Shown here: positions 57,623 to 64,000 of the stretch, piece after piece
Position numbering within the stretch: the stretch's first letter is position 1
How the letters are laid out: each line of letters starts with the position of its first letter
Origin: Nitrincola alkalilacustris
GTDB lineage: Bacteria; Pseudomonadota; Gammaproteobacteria; Pseudomonadales; Balneatricaceae
NCBI RefSeq assembly: GCF_008973755.1
Contig: NZ_WBOM01000002.1
Coordinates: 248,001-312,000 of the forward strand
Direction: 5' to 3'
DNA: 64,000 bases
Made by a program: the position numbers and the translations under genes
Notes under the pieces: generated by a model
What the model was told of the DNA's origin: nothing
What the model saw: the letters and a program-made list of their open reading frames with translations, nothing else
Databases searched by the model: none

Positions 57623-59179
57623 TTGAAGTATCAGGAAACCTTGAACGCAATCTATGCACAATTGGATCGTATCGGCGATCTGCCCGTTTTCAGTGCTACC
57701 GTAAACCATATACGGCAGATCAGCAGTTCCCGTGAGACGGATGCGATGGCGCTGGCCATAGCGGTCATGAAGGATGCCAATCTGACCACCAAATTGCTGC
57801 GTCTGGCCAACTCCAATTTTTACAACCGTGGCAGTGGCAAGATTACCGCTATCTCCCGGGCGGTGGTGCTGATCGGTTTCGAACGCATCCAGAATCTGTG
57901 CATGACGCTTAAATTGATAGAAAGCTTCAAGGAGAAAGAGCCGGGTACGGGGGTCGAGGATCTGCTGGTGGCGGCAGTCTTGAATGCCTCGGCTGCCCGG
58001 GATCTGGCTGCAAGTGCCGGCGTGCGGGATATAGAGGAAACCTATATCTGTGGCCTGCTGTATGGGTTGGGCGAGATAGTGGTGGCCTTTACCCTGCCGG
58101 AGCTGTATCGCTCCATGCTCAGAGAGCGCAAGCATGAAACCCGCTCCTGGGCCGAGATCCAGCAAGAGATAATGGGCGGGGATTTTGTCACTATCGGGCA
58201 GGATCTTGCGCAAAGCTGGGGCTTTCCGAAAAGTGTTGTCACGACTATCAATCCCCTGGGCAGGCCGGATGGGTCCAGCGCTGATGGACGTGTGAATCAT
58301 GCGATCATTGCCGGGTGTCATCAGGTGTTTGAGCATATCTATCAGCGAGGTCATTCTGATGGGCGAGAGTATGCCAGCCAGATAGACGCCTTGTCTGAGG
58401 TTACGCGTCAGTCTCCGGAGAAGCTTGAGGAGCAGTTGCATAACTCTGTACGTGAAGTGTGTGATCATCTGGAGCAGTATGGCCTTTCACACAGAACCCT
58501 GATGCCACCCTTGCGCGTCAGTGGTAATGATGCGCTGGATGAGACAACACGCAAGATTGCCTACTATGTTCATTCGCGACAGGAGCGCAAAGCTGAGCGT
58601 GAGGAGCCTGAGGAAAATGGCGCTGCTGACCAGCAGAGGTTGCTGGCGTTGTATAATGAGCGCCAACTCTACTATCTGGAACGCCTCAATGATCTGATGA
58701 CCGAAAAGGCGGCTGCCACGAAAATTCTGGCGACAGCGGTCGAGGGTATAGAGACCAGCAGCTCACTGGATCGTGTGGCTTTCTGTCTGCGCAGCGGTTC
58801 CGGCGATCAACTGGCCGCCAAATTGCTGGAGGGGGAAAATCTTGAACCGCTTCTGGGCTACTTCAAGCTCAATCGGAAGGATGCTGAGAGTAAATTGTTT
58901 TTCCGTATACTGGACAGGGGAGTGACACTGCTGGTTACGGATTGCAAAGAGGCTGGATGGCAGCAGCGTTTGCCAGCCGGCTTTCAGAAGCTGGTCAAAC
59001 CCGCGGGAATGATACTGGCGCCGCTGGTGGTATCCGGGAAGCCTATCGGTTTGCTTTATGCTGATAAGCTTGAAGGTTCAGGTGCGGTTGAAGACAGGGA
59101 TTTCAGGGTCTTCAACCAGTTCCTGGTACAATGCCGTATCGCACTCGATATGGGTAGGCATTTCGAAGATAAGCGCTGA
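57623..59179 (+). CDS. HDOD and GAF-like signalling protein
   Basis: A 518-residue protein with an HDOD domain (about 15-215, GDLPVFSATVNHIRQISS and VMKDANLTTKLLRLANSNFYN) and a C-terminal GAF-like domain (about 345-510). HDOD proteins act in regulation of motility, biofilm and c-di-GMP-linked pathways, usually without catalysis. The only start in frame after the upstream stop is TTG at 57623. The stop of a five-codon frame (ATG AGT GAG CCG TCT TGA, 57609-57626) overlaps it, which suggests coupled reinitiation. The 219 bases upstream show no other gene. Confidence 0.88.
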   Translation: MKYQETLNAIYAQLDRIGDLPVFSATVNHIRQISSSRETDAMALAIAVMKDANLTTKLLRLANSNFYNRGSGKITAISRAVVLIGFERIQNLCMTLKLIESFKEKEPGTGVEDLLVAAVLNASAARDLAASAGVRDIEETYICGLLYGLGEIVVAFTLPELYRSMLRERKHETRSWAEIQQEIMGGDFVTIGQDLAQSWGFPKSVVTTINPLGRPDGSSADGRVNHAIIAGCHQVFEHIYQRGHSDGREYASQIDALSEVTRQSPEKLEEQLHNSVREVCDHLEQYGLSHRTLMPPLRVSGNDALDETTRKIAYYVHSRQERKAEREEPEENGAADQQRLLALYNERQLYYLERLNDLMTEKAAATKILATAVEGIETSSSLDRVAFCLRSGSGDQLAAKLLEGENLEPLLGYFKLNRKDAESKLFFRILDRGVTLLVTDCKEAGWQQRLPAGFQKLVKPAGMILAPLVVSGKPIGLLYADKLEGSGAVEDRDFRVFNQFLVQCRIALDMGRHFEDKR

Positions 59180-59749
59180 TCAGTCGGCTGCGGCTCTGGG
59201 CTTCCATAGAATCTCCTGCCCACCCTGTCGGCGTGACAGGGTTCTGGCCACTACAAACAGCAGGTCAGACAGGCGGTTGAGATAAGCTACGGAGAGCGGG
59301 TTGACGGTTTCCTGTGAGATGGACATCAGATCAACCAGGCTACGCTCTGCCCTTCGGCACACGGCCCGGGCAAGATGCGCCTGAGCGGCAGCCTGTGAGC
59401 CTCCCGGCAGTATGAACTCCTGAAGGGGTGGCAGAGACTGATTCAACTGATCCAGAAACACCTCCACTTCGCTGATAATATCGAGTGTCATGACACTGTA
59501 TGCGGGGTCGGCAACGGCCAGCTCTCCACCGATATCAAACAGATCATTCTGTATTCTCATCAGCCAGGGGGTGATCGGGTCTTCAGGAGCAATACTGCTC
59601 GCCAGCAGGCCGATCAGGCAGTTCAGCTCATCCACTTCACCCAGAGCGTTGATTCTGGGGTGTGTCTTGGGCATGCGTTTACCATTTGCCAGAGCGGTGG
59701 TGCCCTTGTCACCGCTGCGGGTATAGATGCGATCAAGTCGATCAGACAT
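59180..59749 (-). CDS. PduO-type cob(I)alamin adenosyltransferase
   Basis: A 189-residue enzyme that makes adenosylcobalamin. It shows IYTRSGDKGTTAL for ATP binding, ELNCLIGLL, and the conserved FILPGGSQAAAQAHLARAVCRRAER. The start at 59749 has GAGGAG 7 nt upstream. It follows ppk2 on the same strand and is probably in the panE-ppk2 operon. It abuts the convergent HDOD gene. Confidence 0.95.
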   Translation of the reverse strand: MSDRLDRIYTRSGDKGTTALANGKRMPKTHPRINALGEVDELNCLIGLLASSIAPEDPITPWLMRIQNDLFDIGGELAVADPAYSVMTLDIISEVEVFLDQLNQSLPPLQEFILPGGSQAAAQAHLARAVCRRAERSLVDLMSISQETVNPLSVAYLNRLSDLLFVVARTLSRRQGGQEILWKPRAAAD

Positions 59750-59809
59750 GTTGGAACTCCTCATAAGTATCAGGTATGTATCGTCTGCCGGGTGATATGG
59801 GTATCACAG

Positions 59810-60595
59810 TCACTGCAGGGTGCTGACATGGAGTGTAATCAAGGGATCTGGCTCCAGCTCAATATCGGTATTACGATCAGGGTAAGGTAATTGGCTCAGA
59901 ACCAGACGCATGGCATTGAGTCGGGCGCGTTTCTTGTCATCAGATAAGATGGCTGTCCAGGGGGCATCCGGGGTATCGGTATGCCTGAACATCGATTCTC
60001 TGGCTTCCGAGTAGGCATCCCACTTATCCAGGGATGCCATATCAATCGGTGAGAGTTTCCAGTGTTTCAGCGGGTCGCTCTGGCGGGCCTGAAAGCGTCT
60101 GAACTGTTCGTCACGACTGACATCGAACCAGAGCTTGAACAGACGGATGCCGCTGCGAACCAGCATCCGCTCCAGCTCTGGCACCTGACGCATGAATTCA
60201 AGATACTCCGAAGCAGAGCAGAAGCCCATTACGCGTTCAACACCTGCTCGGTTATACCAGGAGCGATCGAACAGAACCATCTCTCCCTTGGTTGGCAACT
60301 GCTTGATGTAGCGCTGAAAATACCATTGGCCACGCTCGGTATCCGTGGGTTTTTCGAGAGCAATGACGCGGGCATGTCTAGGGTTAAGGTGCTCCATGAA
60401 GCGTTTGATGGTGCCACCCTTTCCGGCAGCATCACGGCCTTCAAAGATGATCACGACTCTTTGTCCGGTTTCGCGTACCCAATTCTGCACTTTCAGCAGT
60501 TCTATCTGAAGGTCCCGTTTTTGCTCTTCATAAGCTTTGCGCGAGATCTTTTTTTCATAGGGGTAGGCCGTATCCGGGGTTTCCTGTTTATTCAC
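59810..60595 (-). CDS. ppk2: Polyphosphate kinase 2
   Basis: A 261-residue class I PPK2 with Walker A GRDAAGKGG (residues 53-61), FDRSWYNRAGVE as Walker B and lid, and KQLPTKGEM between. It moves phosphate between polyphosphate and nucleoside di- or triphosphates. Substrate preference (GDP or ADP) is not readable. It overlaps panE by 8 bases and lies 60 bases before the adenosyltransferase. Confidence 0.95.
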   Translation of the reverse strand: MNKQETPDTAYPYEKKISRKAYEEQKRDLQIELLKVQNWVRETGQRVVIIFEGRDAAGKGGTIKRFMEHLNPRHARVIALEKPTDTERGQWYFQRYIKQLPTKGEMVLFDRSWYNRAGVERVMGFCSASEYLEFMRQVPELERMLVRSGIRLFKLWFDVSRDEQFRRFQARQSDPLKHWKLSPIDMASLDKWDAYSEARESMFRHTDTPDAPWTAILSDDKKRARLNAMRLVLSQLPYPDRNTDIELEPDPLITLHVSTLQ

Positions 60596-61517
60596 TTCCT
60601 TCTCCCTTGGTGTAGTGCCGATTCTGCTGGCTGCGAATCTGATCCAGCAGCCGTTGATTATGAGGTAAAGTCATGCCCAGTTCTGCTGCCTCGCGACAGA
60701 GGAAACCGGTTATCTGCTCTATCTCTGTCTGGCGCTCCTGGCGCAGATCCTGCAGCATGGATGAAAAATTGTCTGCTGTCAGCAGTGCTATCTCGCAGAC
60801 AGCATCGAACAGCGGGGTAGTGAACAGCTGCTGGCCTCTGGCGTGGGCTATTTGCTCAATCTCATCACAGATGCCCCTCATCAGCAATGAAAGCTTTGGG
60901 TCCGTAAGCAGATCACCATTTCTACACCCTTGAATAGCGGTTAACGGGTTGATGGCACAGTTGATCGCCAGTTTCCGCCACAGGGCACTTTTGATATCCG
61001 GTTCAGCAATGATCGCCGCATCGATCTTCTCCCATCCGTCGGGCAGGGTGAGCTGGGAGGTGCCCAGCGGGCCCAGGGTGATCTGTCCTATTCCGGCTCT
61101 GACAACCTGGAAGGGTGCCTCTCGCCAGGCGCCGTGAGTGGTGATTCCTGCCCATATCTGACGTGGAAAATACAGCCTTGCCACCTCCTGCTGCTGTCCA
61201 CAGCCGTTCTGTAACAGTACAATCTGCGCATCTGGCGCTAATCGGTGTTGTATGGAGCTCAGGGCGGGTAGGGTATCATAGGCCTTGGTTGTCACAAGCA
61301 GATGGCGGATCTCAGCATTATCGGCTGCTGCTGAGGCATCAACACTGATGCTGCAGCAGGTGTCGCCATCGCGCAGTCTGATCTGCCGACCAGCTTGATT
61401 GAAGGTCTGCAGTTGAGACTGATTGCGCAGTATAAATGTCACTTTCGCACCGCTGTTGCACAGCAACTCTGCGCAAAGGCAGCCGATGGCGCCGGCACCC
61501 AGAATATACCAGTGCAT
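60588..61517 (-). CDS. panE: 2-dehydropantoate 2-reductase
   Basis: A 309-residue NADPH-dependent reductase of pantothenate synthesis (ketopantoate to pantoate). It has the Rossmann motif GAGAIG (7-12), the catalytic lysine in VTTKAYDT, and a helical C-terminal domain with KLAINCAINPLTAI. The start MHWYILG at 61517 has GGGAG 5 nt upstream; a longer frame to 61574 is rejected. Confidence 0.93.
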   Translation of the reverse strand: MHWYILGAGAIGCLCAELLCNSGAKVTFILRNQSQLQTFNQAGRQIRLRDGDTCCSISVDASAAADNAEIRHLLVTTKAYDTLPALSSIQHRLAPDAQIVLLQNGCGQQQEVARLYFPRQIWAGITTHGAWREAPFQVVRAGIGQITLGPLGTSQLTLPDGWEKIDAAIIAEPDIKSALWRKLAINCAINPLTAIQGCRNGDLLTDPKLSLLMRGICDEIEQIAHARGQQLFTTPLFDAVCEIALLTADNFSSMLQDLRQERQTEIEQITGFLCREAAELGMTLPHNQRLLDQIRSQQNRHYTKGEGSE

Positions 61518-61598
61518 CAGAACTCCCGTGATAGATTCAATCTGTGCATGATAACGGGACTGATGCCATGACAAAACAGAAACTTCAGGAGATAGACT

Positions 61599-62081
61599 AT
61601 GCCTTCATTTGATGTGGTATCCGAACTGGATTCCCATGAGGTGACCAACGCGGTGGATCAGGCCAACCGGGAGCTGCAGAGCCGTTTTGACTTCAAGGGC
61701 GTCAAGGCTGAGTTTGAGCTGGATAAGGAAACGGTCAATATGACGGCCGAGGTTGATTTTCAGCTGCATCAGATGCTGGATGTGCTGCGTGGCAGGCTGA
61801 CAGCGCGCAAGATCGATATCCGCTGCATGGAGGTCAAGGATGCGGATCTCAGTGGTGTAAAGGCAAGGCAACAGGTGTTGCTGCGTCAGGGGCTGGACCA
61901 GGTGCAGTGCAAGAAAATCATCAAGCTCATCAAGGATGCCAAGCTCAAGGTTCAGACTCAGATGATGGGTGAAAAGATTCGTGTCACCGGGAAAAAACGT
62001 GATGACCTGCAGGAGGCGATTGCCTTGCTGCGGGAGTCGGATGTTGAGTTGCCGCTGCAGTTCAATAACTTCCGCGACTGA
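61599..62081 (+). CDS. yajQ: YajQ-family nucleotide-binding protein
   Basis: A 160-residue DUF520 protein ([20 protein letters not shown], then [13 protein letters not shown] and [12 protein letters not shown]-like end). Some homologues bind c-di-GMP and alter transcription. AGGAG lies 8 nt before the ATG. It is a single gene with a strong hairpin after it. Confidence 0.96.
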   Translation: MPSFDVVSELDSHEVTNAVDQANRELQSRFDFKGVKAEFELDKETVNMTAEVDFQLHQMLDVLRGRLTARKIDIRCMEVKDADLSGVKARQQVLLRQGLDQVQCKKIIKLIKDAKLKVQTQMMGEKIRVTGKKRDDLQEAIALLRESDVELPLQFNNFRD

Positions 62082-62088
62082 TCATGAA

Positions 62089-62124
62089 CCGGTGTCGGTC
62101 ATCTGTCTGGATGACCGACACCGG
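62089..62124. terminator. Bidirectional terminator hairpin
   Basis: A perfect 14-bp stem CCGGTGTCGGTCAT/ATGACCGACACCGG with an 8-nt loop fills the gap between convergent yajQ and the reductase gene. Only short T-runs flank it. Confidence 0.75.
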
Positions 62125-62131
62125 GTGTTGT

Positions 62132-62893
62132 CTAGATGCGCAGCGCGCCATCGACTTCAATGCAACGACCGTTGATATAGTCGTTTTCGAGAATGAAGCT
62201 GACAGTTCTGGCGATCTCTTCAGGCTTGCCCAGACGCTTGGCAGGAATGCCGGAGGCGATCTTCTCAAGCGCTTCAGGTTTCATGCTCATGACCATTTCC
62301 GTGCCGATGTAGCCCGGAGCGATGGACGCTGCACGAATGCCATAGCGTGCCAACTCTTTGGCCCAGGTGACAGCCATGGCTTCAACCGCTGCCTTGGTGG
62401 CTGTGTAGTTGGTCTGGCCCATGTTGCCGGAGCGTGAAACGGAGGAGATGTTGATGATGCAGCCTTCGTTGCCCAGCTCAATCATCTGGCATGCCGCTTC
62501 ACGGGCACACAGGAAAGACCCGGTCTGATTGACATCAATAACCTGATTCCACTGCTCCAGGCTCATCTTGCCTACAACCTTGCCATCTTTGGCCTTGATG
62601 AACAGTCCGTCACGTGTGATACCAGCATTGTTCACCAGACCGTGCAGTGCACCAAAATCACTGACTACATCCTTGAAAAGCTGCTCAACTTCGGCTTCCA
62701 CCGCGACGTTGGCAACATAGCCTCGAGCGATGACACCCAGCTCCATGCACAGGCCGATAGTGGTATCAAGATCTTCTCTGTTCATATCTGCCAGCGCCAG
62801 CTGAGCGCCCTTGGCGGCCAGTTCCAGCGCCATTGCGCGCCCCAGGCCACGCCCACCGCCAGTGATGACGATTACTTTGTTTTTAATATCCAT
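62132..62893 (-). CDS. FabG-like short-chain reductase
   Basis: A 253-residue classical SDR with TGGGRGLG for NAD(P), NNAG, the serine in ISSVSRSG, and the catalytic YTATK. The sequence is closest in style to 3-oxoacyl-ACP reductase, but this isolated gene is not in a fab operon, so an acetoacyl-CoA reductase or another ketone reductase is possible. AGGT lies 7 nt before the ATG. Two dyads built on GTTGC/GCAAC lie upstream and may control it. Confidence 0.88.
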   Translation of the reverse strand: MDIKNKVIVITGGGRGLGRAMALELAAKGAQLALADMNREDLDTTIGLCMELGVIARGYVANVAVEAEVEQLFKDVVSDFGALHGLVNNAGITRDGLFIKAKDGKVVGKMSLEQWNQVIDVNQTGSFLCAREAACQMIELGNEGCIINISSVSRSGNMGQTNYTATKAAVEAMAVTWAKELARYGIRAASIAPGYIGTEMVMSMKPEALEKIASGIPAKRLGKPEEIARTVSFILENDYINGRCIEVDGALRI

Positions 62894-63307
62894 TCAAGTT
62901 ACCTATTTCATTGACATACGTCTGCTGCGTAGTGGTGCTTACGCTACTTGTTGGGTATCCACACAGTTATTGTGCGTTGCAATATGATGCAGCGCAACAA
63001 AAAAACTTGTCCGTTGCAAAGCAACTGTCATTGAAATGTGCTGAAATAGTGGTTTTTTTGTTGATCTGAAACAAATGTTTAGTATTAAAATATTGAATCT
63101 TATAGGTAATATATCTGTCATCTCATGCCTGAAGGTTGGCTTTAGACATTAGTCTAATATTAAGGGTGTATCCCTTACTTTCAGGTTCGCCAGGAGCAGG
63201 TTCTGATGGAGCAGAATCCCCATATCAGATACGGAGCTTGAAACCTGTCGGTTGCGCCCCGAAATAAACTATGATCCCATGGTTGTCTGTATCCCGGAGA
63301 GTGCCTG
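62894..63307. promoter_or_regulatory. Divergent region with GTTGC/GCAAC dyads
   Basis: A 414-base gap without a gene. GTTGC at 62976-62980 pairs with GCAAC at 62994-62998, and GTTGC-AAA-GCAAC is a perfect 13-base dyad at 63013-63025. On the minus strand, TTGCGC and CACAAT spaced by 17 nt within this area could be the reductase promoter. The stretch 63030-63180 is AT-rich with nothing recognisable. The fxsA heat-shock promoter begins at 63237. Confidence 0.45.
63237..63260 (+). promoter_or_regulatory. Sigma-32-like promoter of fxsA
   Basis: CTTGAAA (63237-63243), a 13-nt spacer, and CCCC (63257-63260) followed by GAAAT. The -35 element is exact and the -10 start CCCC is exact, but AT-rich bases after it differ from the consensus CCCCATNT. 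Confidence 0.6.
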
Positions 63308-63787
63308 ATGCGTATCCTGTTTCTGCTATTTGTCATAGTTCCCATTATTGAGATTACCCTGCTGATTCAGGTTGGTCAGTTGATTGGTGTCTGGTACACC
63401 GTCGGATTGGTGCTGCTGTCCGCTTTTATTGGTGTCAACATGTTGCGCTATCAGAGCCTGGCTACCCTGACACGTGCCCGTCAGCGCATGGATCAGGGCG
63501 AGATACCGGGCCAGGAGATGGCTGAAGGGATCGTGCTGGCCGTAGGCGGCGCACTGCTGGTGACACCCGGTTTTGTCACGGATGTGGTGGGTTTCTGTTG
63601 TCTTATTCCTGCTACACGCAAGGCGCTGGTAGGTACAGTCAGTCGGCACTTCACGGTAGTGACGAGTGCGCAGCGTTCCTCGTCAACCTTTTCAGAAGCT
63701 CAATCACCTTTTGATATGCCTCCTCGTCAGTCACAGGCACCAAGGCAGGGCGATATCATTGAGGGTGAAGTGACACGTCGGGATTGA
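63308..63787 (+). CDS. fxsA: FxsA-family membrane protein
   Basis: A 159-residue inner-membrane protein with two to four hydrophobic segments in the first 115 residues (LFLLFVIVPIIEITLLIQVG, GGALLVTPGFVTDVVGFCCLIP). Overexpression of the Escherichia coli homologue relieves F exclusion of phage T7; its normal role is unknown. GGAG lies 9-10 nt before the ATG. Its position before groESL, predicted just beyond the window, is conserved. Confidence 0.95.
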   Translation: MRILFLLFVIVPIIEITLLIQVGQLIGVWYTVGLVLLSAFIGVNMLRYQSLATLTRARQRMDQGEIPGQEMAEGIVLAVGGALLVTPGFVTDVVGFCCLIPATRKALVGTVSRHFTVVTSAQRSSSTFSEAQSPFDMPPRQSQAPRQGDIIEGEVTRRD

Positions 63788-63805
63788 TTTCTTTTCTTCC
63801 ACCGG

Positions 63806-63836
63806 CTTGAAACCCCTGTTGTGCTGCCCCATATAT
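63806..63836 (+). promoter_or_regulatory. Near-consensus sigma-32 heat-shock promoter
   Basis: CTTGAAA (63806-63812), a 14-nt spacer, and CCCCATATAT (63827-63836) match the heat-shock consensus almost perfectly. No gene starts in the remaining 160 bases, so it most likely drives groES-groEL outside the window. Confidence 0.88.
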
Positions 63837-63895
63837 CCAGACAGCAGGATGCTGCAGCTGAATTACAATTTTTTTAACTGCAGATCTTGAAATGG

Positions 63896-63950
63896 CAGAA
63901 CCTGCCCCCACTATTCAGACATCCTTGAATAGGATGAACGTCAGGTTCTG
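63896..63950 (+). other. Structured leader or repeat element of unknown role
   Basis: A 9-bp outer stem CAGAACCTG/CAGGTTCTG encloses two mutually exclusive inner stems: TATTCA/TGAATA (63912-63917 with 63926-63931) or CATCC/GGATG (63920-63924 with 63932-63936). It falls about 60-110 bases after the predicted heat-shock start site, so it may be part of a groES leader, or a small repeat. Confidence 0.4.
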
Positions 63951-64000
63951 ACTATTAACTCATAAATATTCAAACATCGCTTTAGATCCTTGATACCAGG

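Overview
The window is chromosomal core DNA from a gammaproteobacterium. The gene content and order most resemble Oceanospirillales and their Pseudomonas-like relatives. The evidence is the pomAB stator pair, amgK-murU cell-wall recycling, gatCAB, short-form hisG, and the classic blocks lptD-surA-pdxA-ksgA-apaG, gatCAB<>mreBCD-maf-rng-yhdP, ptsO-rapZ-ptsN-hpf-rpoN-lptBAC-kdsCD<>mlaFEDCB-ibaG-murA-hisGD. The assignment is inferred from synteny and protein motifs, not from a database search. No prophage, integrase, complete insertion sequence or CRISPR array was seen.

Layout. 1-8.0 kb is an accessory-like stretch: a truncated nucleotide-sugar 4,6-dehydratase of the WbpM/FlaA1 type, a REP-like palindrome, a Sel1/SPOR periplasmic protein, a possible 35-residue peptide, and two membrane c-di-GMP enzymes (CHASE-GGDEF-EAL and 7TMR-DISM-GGDEF). 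8.0-12.5 kb holds the methionine importer metNIQ, a small secreted protein of unknown function, a Prx6-type peroxiredoxin with a DUF442 phosphatase-like partner, and the initiator tRNA. 12.5-24.4 kb holds a PilZ-PomB-PomA motor operon, the apaG-ksgA-pdxA-surA-lptD operon, amgK-murU-djlA and a DUF3530 protein. 24.4-27.6 kb has rpe-gph, a dihaem peroxidase behind a perfect FNR/ANR box, and bfd.

27.6-40.2 kb contains gatCAB divergent from mreBCD-maf-rng-yhdP-nit. 40.2-47.7 kb is a long minus-strand series: nitrogen PTS and RapZ control, sigma-54, LPS export (lptBAC) and Kdo precursor synthesis (kdsCD). 47.7-54.7 kb is the divergent Mla phospholipid-transport operon followed by ibaG, murA, hisG and hisD. 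54.7-64 kb carries a DegS/AlgW protease, Nif3, a ZapG/YhcB-like protein, an HDOD-GAF protein, a panE-ppk2-pduO operon, yajQ, a FabG-like reductase and fxsA. A near-consensus heat-shock promoter follows fxsA and probably drives groESL outside the window.

Many genes serve the envelope: LptD/A/B/C, SurA, DegS, Mla, YhdP, MreBCD, MurA and MurU. A second theme is c-di-GMP: two GGDEF proteins, a PilZ protein translationally coupled to the stator, and YajQ. Points worth following are an apparent AUU start codon for mreC, tandem DnaA-box-like repeats just after hisD, paired sigma-32 promoters around fxsA, and several operator-like dyads. I found no convincing new multigene defence or mobile system. 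The unusual signals here are regulatory or translational.
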